A stretch of DNA of 64,000 bases from Salinirussus salinus (lineage in GTDB: Archaea; Halobacteriota; Halobacteria; Halobacteriales; Haloarculaceae), in NCBI RefSeq assembly GCF_009831455.1, contig NZ_WOWO01000002.1, positions 620,001 through 684,000 on the forward strand, given 5' to 3'. The notes beneath the pieces were generated by a model. The model was not told the DNA's origin, did no database searches, and worked only from the letters and a program-made list of their open reading frames with translations. Position 1 is the first letter of the stretch; every line of letters begins with the position of its first letter. Shown in pieces: positions 8,596 to 16,557 of the stretch. Position numbers and translations under genes: made by a program.

Positions 8596-10338
8596 TCAGG
8601 GGCGCCCGACGCGGAGCGTGACCACGCCGGAGAGGCCGAGTTCGTCGCCGGGGCCGATGGGCCGGCGGTCGCCTTTCTCCATGCGCTGGCCGTTCACGGC
8701 CGTCGGGTTGTCGCCGAGGTCGACGACGTAGAACTGGCCGTTCTCGCGGACGAAGCGGACGTGCTCGCGGTGGACGCGGACGGCCTCGTCCTCGTCGCCG
8801 TCGGTGTCGATGATGATCCGCCGGACCTGGCGGCCCACGGCGTCGCCGTCCGCGACGCGGACTTCGCGCCCGCGGGCGCTGAGCGTCAGCACCTCGGGTG
8901 CGGGCTCGGCGTCCCCGGCTCCCGACTCCCCGCCACTCTCCGCCGCGTCGTCGCCACCGGACCGGTGCGGCTCGAGGTGCTCGCCACAGGAGGCACAGTA
9001 GACGGCCCCCTCGTCGACTTCGGCGCCACACTCGGGGCACTCGGTCAGCGGCTCGGGTTCGGACCCGGTCTCGGTCAGGTCCGCGCCACAGGAGGCACAG
9101 AAGTTGTCGTCGGCCGCGACCTCCGCACCGCAGTCGGGACAGGCCTGCTGTTCCTCTTCGGCCTCGTCCTCCCGCGGAAGCTGGGAGACGTCGGCGCCAC
9201 ACTCGGGGCAGAAGCTGGCGTCGGCGGTCACCTCCGCGTCACACTCCGGACAGGCGAGCACCTCCGCGGAGTCGGTTTCTCCGGTATCGTCCTCGTCTTT
9301 TTCGGCGTCGGCCTCCGCAGCCTCGGCCGTCTCTGCCGTGTCGGCCTCTCCCGCGTCGGCCTCCGTTGCCTCCGCTGTGTCCGCCTCCGCAGTCCCCGCT
9401 ACCCCTGACTCCGCGGGCTCCCCTTCCGGCCCAGGTGACCCCTCTGCTCCCTCCGCCTTCTCCGCTGTCCCGGCCGGGTCTGAGGCGGCCTCGCCCGCGA
9501 CGCCGCTGTCGGCCTCCTCGCCCGCGACGCCGCTGTCGGCCTCCTCGCCCGCGACGCCGCTGTCGGCCTCCTCGCCCGCGACGCCGCTGTCGGCCTCCCC
9601 GTCCGCTCCCGTCGGCTCAGCGGGCTCTTCCGGCGACCCTTCCTCCTCCAGGGTAGGCGCCTCGTCCGAATCCGGTTCCTCTCTTAGGTCCGGTTCCTCG
9701 TCAGCGACCGCTTCCTCGTCCCCGGCGGGCTCGTCGTCCCCGCCCGGTTCGTCTTCCACAACTGGCTCGTCGTCGGCTGAGTCACCGCTTTCGTCGTCTT
9801 CGTCGGCGGCGTCTTCGGTGTCGGCCGCTTCGTCTGCGTCCGCGTCGGGGGCGTCCGGGTCCGCGCCGGCCAGCCCCTCATCGTCGCCGAGCAGCGGGCC
9901 GTCGGCTTCCGGTGAGTCATCGTCACCGAGGAGTCCGTCGTCGGACGAGCCTTCCTCCCCGAGTGGAGCGTCGTCGTCGAACGGGTCGTCGCCGAGGGGG
10001 CCACCCGCAGCCCCGTCGTCCGGCTCGTCCTGGCCCAGCGACCCGCTCTCGCCTGCCGGAGCCGCGTCCGCCCCGGCGAGAGGGGACTCCTCCTCGGACG
10101 GCCCGGATCCGCCCACGGGAGCGTCGCTCCCGTCGGCGTCGGGCGCGCCCTCGACATCGCCGCCGGCGTCGGCACTGTCTCCGTCGGCCCCGTCCTCGAC
10201 AACCGGGTCGCCATCCTCGTCGCCCTCGTGTCGCCACTCCCCACAGTCGGGATTGGTGCACCAGCCGCCAGCGGCGGTTGGGTCGAACTGCTCTCCGCAA
10301 ACCGGACACTCGACTGTCGAACCCGTGCCTTCGCTCAT
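8596..10338 (-). CDS. acidic multi-zinc-ribbon protein with C-terminal FHA domain
   Basis: This 580-residue cytoplasmic protein starts with a zinc-binding motif (CPVCGE, Cys 11 and 14, then WCTNPDCGEW). About 330 residues of Asp/Glu/Ala/Gly low complexity follow, including four exact 9-residue repeats (residues about 248-283). Three more zinc ribbons lie between about residues 361 and 456. The last 100 residues are a forkhead-associated domain with the HREHVRF and NPTAVNGQRM landmarks. FHA domains bind phosphothreonine peptides, so signalling or scaffolding is likely. ATG at 10338 begins directly before the first ribbon and is preferred over the ATG 57 bases upstream. The membrane partner is one base downstream. 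Confidence 0.8.
   Translation of the reverse strand: MSEGTGSTVECPVCGEQFDPTAAGGWCTNPDCGEWRHEGDEDGDPVVEDGADGDSADAGGDVEGAPDADGSDAPVGGSGPSEEESPLAGADAAPAGESGSLGQDEPDDGAAGGPLGDDPFDDDAPLGEEGSSDDGLLGDDDSPEADGPLLGDDEGLAGADPDAPDADADEAADTEDAADEDDESGDSADDEPVVEDEPGGDDEPAGDEEAVADEEPDLREEPDSDEAPTLEEEGSPEEPAEPTGADGEADSGVAGEEADSGVAGEEADSGVAGEEADSGVAGEAASDPAGTAEKAEGAEGSPGPEGEPAESGVAGTAEADTAEATEADAGEADTAETAEAAEADAEKDEDDTGETDSAEVLACPECDAEVTADASFCPECGADVSQLPREDEAEEEQQACPDCGAEVAADDNFCASCGADLTETGSEPEPLTECPECGAEVDEGAVYCASCGEHLEPHRSGGDDAAESGGESGAGDAEPAPEVLTLSARGREVRVADGDAVGRQVRRIIIDTDGDEDEAVRVHREHVRFVRENGQFYVVDLGDNPTAVNGQRMEKGDRRPIGPGDELGLSGVVTLRVGRP
9491..9598 (-). repeat. four tandem 27-bp repeats inside the FHA gene
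   Basis: Four consecutive 27-base units (9491-9517, 9518-9544, 9545-9571, 9572-9598) appear identical by eye. They encode four copies of the nonapeptide EEADSGVAG in the acidic linker. Exact DNA identity points to recent slippage or unequal crossing over, so copy number may vary between strains. Confidence 0.85.
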
Positions 10339-10381
10339 GCTGTGAGATGTTCGTAACCGACGCAAAAATCTGTCGCCCGTT

Positions 10382-10531
10382 TCAGATCTCGTCACCGGCG
10401 TGGAACAGCGTCAGCTCCTCGGCCTCGTAGATATTGATCAGCTCGTTGACAATCTCGTCGTAGGATTCGTCCTCTACCCGCAGCGAGTCGAGGCGCTGAA
10501 CGGTGTCCTCGTCTATCTCGATCGTGGCCAT
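10382..10531 (-). CDS. small antitoxin-like DNA-binding protein (VapB/DUF7557-like)
   Basis: A 49-residue protein starting MATIEIDEDTVQRLDSLRVE. It has a beta strand followed by helices (DESYDEIVNELINIYEAEEL), the layout of haloarchaeal VapB-like or ribbon-helix-helix antitoxins and regulators. It lies between leuB and the FHA gene in the same orientation. No toxin (PIN-domain) gene is adjacent, so it is either an orphan antitoxin or a regulator. Translation is clean from ATG to TGA, and third codon positions are mostly G or C. The DUF number is from memory and tentative. Confidence 0.6.
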   Translation of the reverse strand: MATIEIDEDTVQRLDSLRVEDESYDEIVNELINIYEAEELTLFHAGDEI

Positions 10532-10619
10532 ACCCGGCGTTCGCCGGCGACGGATATAAGCCCAGCGGGGGCAGCGGGGGGATTCCCGGTGCCGGCGCGA
10601 GCGGCCGAACTCACACAGC

Positions 10620-11600
10620 CTACAGCCGGTCGAGAACCGCCGCCGTCACGTCCTCGGTGCCGGCGTCGCCGCCCAGGTCCGGGGTGTGTGGTCCCTCGGC
10701 GAGCGTCGCCTCCACGGCCTCACGCAGGCGAGCGGCCTCGTCGGGGTACTCGAGGTGCTCGAGCAGCATCGCCGCCGAGAACAGCATCGCTGCGGGATTG
10801 GCGACCCCCTGGCCGGCGATGTCGGGCGCGGAACCGTGGACCGGCTCGAACAGGGCGTTCTCGTGTCCGATGTTGGCGCTCGGCAGCAGGCCGAGCCCGC
10901 CGACCAGCCCGGCCGCCAGGTCCGAGAGCATGTCGCCAGCGAGGTTGGGACAGACCACAACGCCGTAGTCCTCGGGATGGATGATGAGGTGCATCGCCAG
11001 CGCGTCCATCAGGGCGGTGTCGTAGTCCGCATCCCGCTCTTCCGCGACCCGCTCTGCGGTCTCCAGAAAGAGCCCGTCGGTCTCGCGCATGACGTTTGCC
11101 TTGTGCGCGACCGTCACGTCGTCGTAGCCGTTGCGCTGCGCGTAGCGGAAGCCGTACTCCGCGATCTCCCGTGAGGCCTCCTCGGTGACGACGCGGGTCA
11201 GCGTCCGAACCCCCTCGGTGATCTCGGACTCGATCCCCGAGTAGACCCCCTCGGTGTTCTCCCGGATAAAGACCAGGTCGGTCTCGGGCTTCACGGCGTC
11301 CAGTCCCGGGTACGCCCGGGCCGGGCGGACGTTGGCGAACGAGCCGACGACCTCCCGCAGCGGGAGGATGACGTCGGCGGCCGTCTCGCCGACCGCGCCG
11401 AACAGCGTCGCGTCGGCCTCCTCGGCGACCGCCCGCGTCTCCGCGGGCAGGGCCTCGCCGGTCTCTTCCAGCGTGGCGTCGCCGGCCTCGGCGTGGACGA
11501 ACTCCAGGTCGACGGGCAGCGCCTCCAGGACCTCGACGGCCGCCGGCGTCACTTCCCGCCCGATCCCGTCGCCCGGGATGACCGCGATCTCGTGAGTCAT
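10620..11600 (-). CDS. leuB: 3-isopropylmalate dehydrogenase
   Basis: This 326-residue enzyme oxidises and decarboxylates 3-isopropylmalate with NAD in leucine synthesis. It starts [17 protein letters not shown], has the substrate arginine region [12 protein letters not shown], the kinase-like [12 protein letters not shown] loop, and the C-terminal cofactor segment [18 protein letters not shown]. Isocitrate and homoisocitrate dehydrogenases are close relatives; the short length and linked leu genes favour LeuB. ATG at 11600 is the conserved family start. In other haloarchaea I recall leuB directly after leuD; here leuD is about 7 kb away, beyond a secretion cluster. The CBS gene diverges upstream. 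Confidence 0.9.
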   Translation of the reverse strand: MTHEIAVIPGDGIGREVTPAAVEVLEALPVDLEFVHAEAGDATLEETGEALPAETRAVAEEADATLFGAVGETAADVILPLREVVGSFANVRPARAYPGLDAVKPETDLVFIRENTEGVYSGIESEITEGVRTLTRVVTEEASREIAEYGFRYAQRNGYDDVTVAHKANVMRETDGLFLETAERVAEERDADYDTALMDALAMHLIIHPEDYGVVVCPNLAGDMLSDLAAGLVGGLGLLPSANIGHENALFEPVHGSAPDIAGQGVANPAAMLFSAAMLLEHLEYPDEAARLREAVEATLAEGPHTPDLGGDAGTEDVTAAVLDRL

Positions 11601-11754
11601 GCCCCGACCTGTGCCCGGCGGGCGCATGGGGGTTTCGGTCGCGCTGCCGGAGCGTTCTGCGGGCCGGGCGACCGGCACCCCGAAGGCGGACGACTGCCCG
11701 GGTCTGTGAGGATCGACCGTTAAGCATTAGCAGGGCACCTGCGAGAGTCAATCC

Positions 11755-12159
11755 ATGGACGACATCTTCGTCGCGAGCCTGATGTCAAACGGCGTCGTCT
11801 CGGTGACCAGCGACACGCTCGTGGAGGACGCTGCCCAGCGACTCCGCGAGAAGGAGGTCGGGTCGCTGGTCGTCGTGGACGACGAGGGGCGGCTCGAGGG
11901 GATCCTGACGAGCACGGACTTCGTCGCGATCGTCGCCAAGAGCCGGCCGAAAGCCGACACGACTGTCGAGCGCTACATGACCGAGAAGGTTGTCACCGTC
12001 GGCCCCCAGGACCCGATCCGCGACGCCGCGGACGCGATGATAACCTACGGGATCAACCACCTCCCCGTCGTCGACGGCGACGACACCGTCATCGGGATGC
12101 TCTCCTCGACGGACCTCACCGCCTACCTCTCCGGCGTCCAGGAGCCCTCGCCCGCGTGA
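11755..12159 (+). CDS. stand-alone tandem CBS-domain protein
   Basis: A 134-residue protein made almost wholly of two CBS motifs (about residues 8-62 and 72-128), with the characteristic endings GILTSTDF and GMLSSTDL. Paired CBS domains form a disc that binds adenosine nucleotides such as AMP, ATP or S-adenosylmethionine and regulates a partner. No partner domain is fused, so the target is unknown. It diverges from leuB. An A/T-rich TTAAGCA at about 11720-11726 is placed as a TATA box for a short-leader mRNA. Confidence 0.85.
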   Translation: MDDIFVASLMSNGVVSVTSDTLVEDAAQRLREKEVGSLVVVDDEGRLEGILTSTDFVAIVAKSRPKADTTVERYMTEKVVTVGPQDPIRDAADAMITYGINHLPVVDGDDTVIGMLSSTDLTAYLSGVQEPSPA

Positions 12160-12223
12160 AGACGGTGCGCCGCGTTCCGGTCCCGCGGTCGGTCACCGGG
12201 GTCGGCCCCGGCGCGCGAACACC

Positions 12224-13066
12224 TCACACGGGGTCGGCGACGAACGTGACCGCCTCGACGGCGTCGGGCGGGACATCCTCGACGCCCGTGGTGTCGACTT
12301 CGACGACCACGTGTACGACCCCGCCGGGCTGGAGACCCTCGGCCGCGACGCTCGTGAGGTCGCGCTGGCGCGGGCCGCGGACCCCCGCGTCCACCCACGT
12401 CGGGAAGCCGAGCACGCCGGGCGCGGTGCCGTCGACGTCGACGGACAGGTCGACCGCCGTGTCGCCGTCGTTGACCACGAGGAAGGCCACGCGGTCGCCG
12501 GCACCCGGGTTCGGAAACCGCCCGTCGGCGGTCTCGCCGACGTAGGTCAGCGCGTTCATGTTGAGGTCCTCCAGGCGGAGCCCCCGGAGTGTGCCGCCGT
12601 CGTCGGCCAGGACGTGCTCGGAGTCGAGCACATCCGGGTCGTCGACCTCCAGGCGGATGCTCGTCTCGCCGCTCGGGGCCCCGCTCTCCTCCCGGTCGTC
12701 ATCGCGGTCGCCGTCATCGCGGTCCTCGTCCCGGTCGTCGTCCGGGCTGTCTCCGTCGTCAGTCTCGTCGCGGTCCTCGTCTTCTCCGTCGTGATCGTCG
12801 CCGTCGTCCTCGCCGCCCGAACTCCCCTCGTCGTCCCCGGGGTCGTCGGGCTGCTGACCGTCGGAGTCGTCGCCCCCCTCGCCTTCCTGGTCCTGGAGGC
12901 CGACCGACGACTCGAAGCCCTCAGAAGAAGGCGTTCGGACGCCGACGGGAATCCAGTTCTCGGGGTTCCTCGCGTTCCCGACGCCGAATGCTCCGGAGCC
13001 GAGAAACGTCCCGCTACCCGTCAGGAGCGTGCCGGCACCGATGACGAAGTTCCGGCGGGACGTCAT
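12224..13066 (-). CDS. Tat-signal secreted protein with acidic linker and DUF1102-like beta domain
   Basis: A 280-residue protein beginning with a twin-arginine signal (SRRNFVIGAG, then a hydrophobic stretch to GSGAF). A roughly 85-residue Asp/Glu/Gly/Arg-rich linker follows. The C-terminal beta-rich domain has VAFLVVNDGDTAVDLSVDVD, the same pattern as NDGSDAVDFSID in the plus-strand neighbour at 13296. The acidic linker suits an extracellular protein in high salt. It is transcribed divergently from the DUF1102 pair across a shared inverted-repeat promoter, so it is probably a co-regulated minor subunit or anchor of the same surface structure. That role is inference. Confidence 0.7.
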   Translation of the reverse strand: MTSRRNFVIGAGTLLTGSGTFLGSGAFGVGNARNPENWIPVGVRTPSSEGFESSVGLQDQEGEGGDDSDGQQPDDPGDDEGSSGGEDDGDDHDGEDEDRDETDDGDSPDDDRDEDRDDGDRDDDREESGAPSGETSIRLEVDDPDVLDSEHVLADDGGTLRGLRLEDLNMNALTYVGETADGRFPNPGAGDRVAFLVVNDGDTAVDLSVDVDGTAPGVLGFPTWVDAGVRGPRQRDLTSVAAEGLQPGGVVHVVVEVDTTGVEDVPPDAVEAVTFVADPV

Positions 13067-13102
13067 GAGGTCTCTTCACTCGCTGAAAAAGAGCGGTAAG
13101 GT

Positions 13103-13243
13103 CTTTGTTCTGACCTGCTTGAAGATGGTATGGCTGTGCTTGAAGCGACGAGAGGGCGAAATCCCGGTGCGCTCGCTGGCCTCAAGCAGGGCTTGAAAAC
13201 CGGAAATATGCCGTGAAAACGCTTCAAGCAGGTCAATACAAAG
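13103..13243. promoter_or_regulatory. divergent promoter with near-perfect 22-bp inverted repeat
   Basis: Between the divergent secreted-protein genes, the arm at 13103-13124 and the arm at 13222-13243 are reverse complements at 20 of 22 positions. The inner 14 bases (TGACCTGCTTGAAG and its complement) are exact. Each arm points outward toward a gene start, about 37 bases from the ATG at 13066 and about 53 bases from the ATG at 13296. TGCTTGAA recurs at 13137-13144, and one-mismatch variants lie at 13181-13197. This looks like a shared activator or repressor site used by both promoters. Confidence 0.65.
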
Positions 13244-13295
13244 TGGTTGGGGTTCTAAGGTACTCCTACCGCAACACAAGCGGAGATTACCACCA

Positions 13296-13781
13296 ATGAA
13301 GCTCACAAGACGAAACGCGTTGATCGGACTTGGATCGCTGGTCGCAGGCAGCGGTGCGCTCGTGGGCACGGGCGCGTTCAGTAGTGTTGAGGCAGATCGG
13401 ACTGTCTCTATCGGAACCACGGGCGATAACAGTGCTCTCCTCGGTTTCACTACTGGCCCGAACAGCTACAATGGAGTGAGTATCGACGGGGGTGGTAGTA
13501 CCACTCCGACGATCAGTATTAACACGAATTCGCTCAACGACGAGGCGACTACCAGATTCAACGGCGTACTCACCGTCACCAACGACGGTTCCGACGCGGT
13601 CGATTTCAGCATCGACGGGACGCCGTCGGGAGTGACATTCTACGACGAGAACGACGACGACCTCACGGGAACATCCGTCACACTTGACGCAAGCGGGGAC
13701 CCGGATCAGGATCTCGACCTCGAGATAAATACCAGGACCGCAACCGAGGGCGATACCAAAGTCACCTTCCTGGCAGAATGA
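13296..13781 (+). CDS. secreted DUF1102-like protein, copy 1
   Basis: A 161-residue protein with an N-terminal twin-arginine signal (TRRNALIGLGSLVAGSGAL), then GTGAFSSVEADRTVSI and a beta-rich, Asp/Thr/Ser/Gly-rich mature part. It has no membrane anchor or lipobox. A Shine-Dalgarno GGAG at 13282-13285 sits 10 bases before ATG 13296. The stop overlaps the next gene in ATGA, implying coupled translation. AFSSVEADR after the signal resembles the YFSD-type start of TasA/camelysin proteins, so a fibre or surface subunit is plausible but unproven. G+C is clearly lower than in flanking metabolic genes. Confidence 0.8.
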   Translation: MKLTRRNALIGLGSLVAGSGALVGTGAFSSVEADRTVSIGTTGDNSALLGFTTGPNSYNGVSIDGGGSTTPTISINTNSLNDEATTRFNGVLTVTNDGSDAVDFSIDGTPSGVTFYDENDDDLTGTSVTLDASGDPDQDLDLEINTRTATEGDTKVTFLAE

Positions 13782-14272
13782 GGGTCACTCGCAGGAACGC
13801 ATTGATCGGGCTCGGCTCACTCGTCGCAGGCAGCGGTGCGCTCATGGGCACGGGCGCCTTCAGTAGTGTGGAGGCAGACCGGACTGTCTCTATCGGAGTC
13901 GAAAGCGACAGTAGCGCGTTACTGGGCCTCTCGGTGGACGGGAGCTACGCTGGCCTCGCAAACGGTAACAGCGGCGGTAACACCGTCCAATTGAACGTGA
14001 CGCAGCTCAATGATAACGCCGTCACCAGATTCAACAACGGGTTCACGATAACGAACAACGGTAGCAATCCGGTAGACGTCAGTGTGAGTAACGTCCCGAA
14101 CGCTCTCTCTTTCGAGTATTCAGACGGAAGCGGAGGGACGACTGCCCTGTCAAGCTCCTCTGTGAATCTGACCGCTTCCGGCGACTCTCAAGCCTTCGAC
14201 GTTGTTGTTGACCTCAGGAACAATTCTGTCCCTTCCGATAAGGACATCACTATTTCCGCTAATTCCAGCTGA
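13778..14272 (+). CDS. secreted DUF1102-like protein, copy 2
   Basis: A 164-residue paralogue of the preceding protein. The first 40 residues differ at only 3 positions (MRVTRRNALIGLGSLVAGSG..., then GAFSSVEADRTVSIG), while the mature domains have diverged strongly. The mature part is Asn/Ser/Gly-rich with many N-x-S/T sites (for example NVTQL and NNGSN), suggesting N-glycosylation and a surface location. It starts inside the stop of copy 1 (ATGA overlap at 13778-13781), so the two are made together. A 60-base sample (14041-14100) has 30 G+C. Confidence 0.8.
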   Translation: MRVTRRNALIGLGSLVAGSGALMGTGAFSSVEADRTVSIGVESDSSALLGLSVDGSYAGLANGNSGGNTVQLNVTQLNDNAVTRFNNGFTITNNGSNPVDVSVSNVPNALSFEYSDGSGGTTALSSSSVNLTASGDSQAFDVVVDLRNNSVPSDKDITISANSS

Positions 14273-14356
14273 GGCGATAGCCGCCCGCTTACTCTGGCAA
14301 GCCTGAACTCGGGGAGGTTCCAAGCAACAAAGCCCAGCCTGTCCTCGCCCAGACTC

Positions 14357-15157
14357 CTACGTTGTATCCTCCACGGTTTCCGAATTGGTGTTACCGTCGG
14401 TGTCGAACGCCGTGACCTGGAGTTTGTAGGTCGTGTTCGCCTTGATCGTGTATCCCGACTCGGGTGGGACCTCTACGGCCGGGTTTCCTTTGGGGCTGTA
14501 CCTGTCTCCCGGTGGATTCGTCACTTCGCGATAGCCAACGACTGTTCCACCCGTCCCACTCTCGACGACCTCGAATTCGATTCTGTCCAAGTCGTTGTCA
14601 CCGTCATCGTCTCGGATGTCGACATTCTTGACTTCGAAGACGTTACTGTTGCCCTGGTTGTTCGCCGTGAACTCGTTGTCTTTGGCAGGCTTTTGGATCC
14701 GGATCGGTCCTTTGATCCGGCCGGACTGAACCTCAACCGAGCCGGAGGTATCGAGCGAAAACCCCGCGCCGGTCGCGCTCACAGTGTATGTAACTGTACC
14801 GTTTACCGAACTTTCGATATCCACGCTCTGTCTCTTCCCTGGGTCCAGCGTCAGCGTCACGAAACACCCGCTGCCGCCCTCGTTGTCATAGAGGGTTCCA
14901 TCCCCGCAGTTGTCTAAGGCGACGGTGATGTTGACGGAGTTATTCAAATTGTTCGTGAATTCGACCATGGGCTTACGGTCATTCCTTTTAACAGGGCCTT
15001 GGCCGACTATCCCGAGCAACGCATTGGAGTCGCTGGCAACGTCTATGCTCACGCCACGGTCTGCTGCAACTTCCGAAAACGCACCACTCTGATAGAGCGC
15101 ACCGCTCCCGATGGCGAGCGAACCGAGTCCGGCCAGGAAGCGTCTGCGGTCGACCAT
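14357..15157 (-). CDS. larger Tat-signal secreted protein with DUF1102-like N-terminal domain
   Basis: A 266-residue protein with a strong twin-arginine signal (DRRRFLAGLGSLAIGSGAL) followed by SGAFSEVAADRGVSI, the same junction as in the two smaller paralogues. The first beta domain (to about residue 150) has a pair of cysteines (DNCGDG and SGCFVT) that may form a disulfide. A second domain with an acidic DDDGDNDLDRIEF loop and a fibronectin-like end follows (TTYKLQVTAFDTDGNTNSE). ATG at 15157 starts two codons before the RR motif. It converges on the paralogue pair and diverges from the signal peptidase. A 60-base sample (14581-14640) has 29 G+C. Confidence 0.75.
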   Translation of the reverse strand: MVDRRRFLAGLGSLAIGSGALYQSGAFSEVAADRGVSIDVASDSNALLGIVGQGPVKRNDRKPMVEFTNNLNNSVNITVALDNCGDGTLYDNEGGSGCFVTLTLDPGKRQSVDIESSVNGTVTYTVSATGAGFSLDTSGSVEVQSGRIKGPIRIQKPAKDNEFTANNQGNSNVFEVKNVDIRDDDGDNDLDRIEFEVVESGTGGTVVGYREVTNPPGDRYSPKGNPAVEVPPESGYTIKANTTYKLQVTAFDTDGNTNSETVEDTT

Positions 15158-15225
15158 GTGTGTTCGTGATTCCGACGGAGCGGCCCCCGAGTGCCCGTCA
15201 GCTCTCCTTATGCTTACCTTACCGG

Positions 15226-15285
15226 TCAAGCAATAAAAACGGCTCCACTCGCTTCAGAGAGCGAAAAGCTCCACGAAACATATAC
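15226..15285. promoter_or_regulatory. divergent promoter region with TCAAGCA core and TATA box
   Basis: Between the minus-strand secreted gene (start 15157) and the signal peptidase, the core TCAAGCA at 15226-15232 matches the centre of the inverted repeat at 13.1-13.2 kb. ACATATAC (15278-15285) is a good TATA box whose expected start site (near 15307) lies just before ATG 15315. A/T-rich CAATAAAAAC beside the core could be the TATA element of the minus-strand gene. Confidence 0.5.
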
Positions 15286-15314
15286 GCGTCTGACCGAGTA
15301 GTGTGATACAGCGA

Positions 15315-16469
15315 ATGGGGGCTGGAACGTACGCGCGGTACGCGCTCGGGGGAGTCGTGGTGGTCCTCCTGCTCGCACTCCTGCTCGGCCAGCTGCTGGG
15401 CCAGCCGCTGCTGCTGACGTACGTCCAGACCGACAGCATGTCCCCGACCATCGAGCCCGGGGACGGCTACATCGTCCTCCCGAGTTCGGTCACCGGCGGC
15501 GTGAGCGAGGGCGACATCGTGCTCTACGAGGCCCAGGAGTTCGACGGGGGTGGGCTGACGACCCACCGGGTGGTCGGGGAGACCGATGAGGGGTACATCA
15601 CCAAGGGGGACAACAACCCCTTCACCGACCAGGACGGCGGCGAGCCCCCGGTCCAGGAGGGGCAGGTCGTCGGCGTCGCCCTCCAGGTCGGCGGCGGCCC
15701 CGTCACCATCCCCTGGCTCGGCGTGCTCGTCACGACAGTCCGCGGGCTGGTGACCGCCGTCGTGGGCGCACTGCTGGGTATCGTGGGCCTCGAAGCCGCC
15801 GGCGGGGGCGCGGTCGGCATCGTCGCCATCGTGGCGGGGCTCCTGATGCTGCTGGCGAGCGTGTTGCTGAGCGGGCAGCGCCCATCGCGGAGCTACAACC
15901 GGCGCCGGGGGTCGTTCGTCCTCCGTGGGGAGGTGCTCACGGTCCTGTTCGTGCTCGCGGTGCTCGTCCCCGCGAACGCGTCGATGGTGATCCCCGGCGG
16001 CACCGCGGAGTACACCGTCATCAGTTCGGAGAACCCCGCCGAAGACGACGCCGTCCGGCCCGGCGGGACGCTGGAGCTGCGCTACACCGTCCAGAACAGC
16101 GGGTTCGTCCCCCTGCACGCGGTCGTCGAGCCCGCGAGCAGCGGCGTGCGGGTCGACCAGCGGCAGCTCTCGGTCCCATTCCAGGGCAGCGCGTCGACGG
16201 GAGTCGAGCTACAGATCCCCGAGCAACCCGGCACCTACGCCCGCTACGTCCACGAACACCGGTATCTGGGGATCCTGCCGGGCCCGTGGATCGCGACGCT
16301 TCACCGGGTCCACCCGCTCGTGGCGCTCGGGGTGATCAACGTCGTCATCGCGGCGGTCGTCGCAGCGGTCACGCTCTACACCGTGGGGACCGGGCGGGTC
16401 CGGCTGCGCTCGCGGGCCCGCGAGGAGTCCGCCGGCAACAGGCTCCGGGACGCCCTGCGGCGGGAGTGA
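15315..16469 (+). CDS. signal peptidase I (S26B, SipW-like) with extra extracytoplasmic domain
   Basis: A 384-residue membrane protease. The first 130 residues are the archaeal/ER-type catalytic core: one transmembrane helix, Ser41 in TDSMSPTIEPGD, His84 in TTHRVV and Asp99 in KGDNN, a Ser-His-Asp set as in SipW. Two or three more helices follow (about 135-185 and 205-222). An outside beta domain of about 100 residues (GGTLELRYTVQNSGFVPLHAVV) and a final helix (333-355) complete it. It sits among four putative substrates and is likely their dedicated peptidase. ATG 15315 fits the TATA box better than GTG 15303. Confidence 0.88.
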   Translation: MGAGTYARYALGGVVVVLLLALLLGQLLGQPLLLTYVQTDSMSPTIEPGDGYIVLPSSVTGGVSEGDIVLYEAQEFDGGGLTTHRVVGETDEGYITKGDNNPFTDQDGGEPPVQEGQVVGVALQVGGGPVTIPWLGVLVTTVRGLVTAVVGALLGIVGLEAAGGGAVGIVAIVAGLLMLLASVLLSGQRPSRSYNRRRGSFVLRGEVLTVLFVLAVLVPANASMVIPGGTAEYTVISSENPAEDDAVRPGGTLELRYTVQNSGFVPLHAVVEPASSGVRVDQRQLSVPFQGSASTGVELQIPEQPGTYARYVHEHRYLGILPGPWIATLHRVHPLVALGVINVVIAAVVAAVTLYTVGTGRVRLRSRAREESAGNRLRDALRRE

Positions 16470-16557
16470 ACCGGGCGGCGGCGAGGGGAACGGGTCGCGA
16501 CGTGAGTGGGACAGACGGGGCGGGAGCGAGCCGCTGGCTGGCGTGTCTCACCGGGGT

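Noticed and set aside
13103-13243. The inverted repeat as the ends of a MITE or insertion sequence
   Set aside because: I see no flanking target duplication; the arms sit symmetrically before two divergent gene starts and internal copies of the same core occur, which fits promoter elements better.
15303-15315. GTG at 15303 as the start of the signal peptidase
   Set aside because: The TATA box at 15278-15285 predicts a transcript starting near 15307, downstream of that GTG, so ATG 15315 is preferred. The difference is only four residues.
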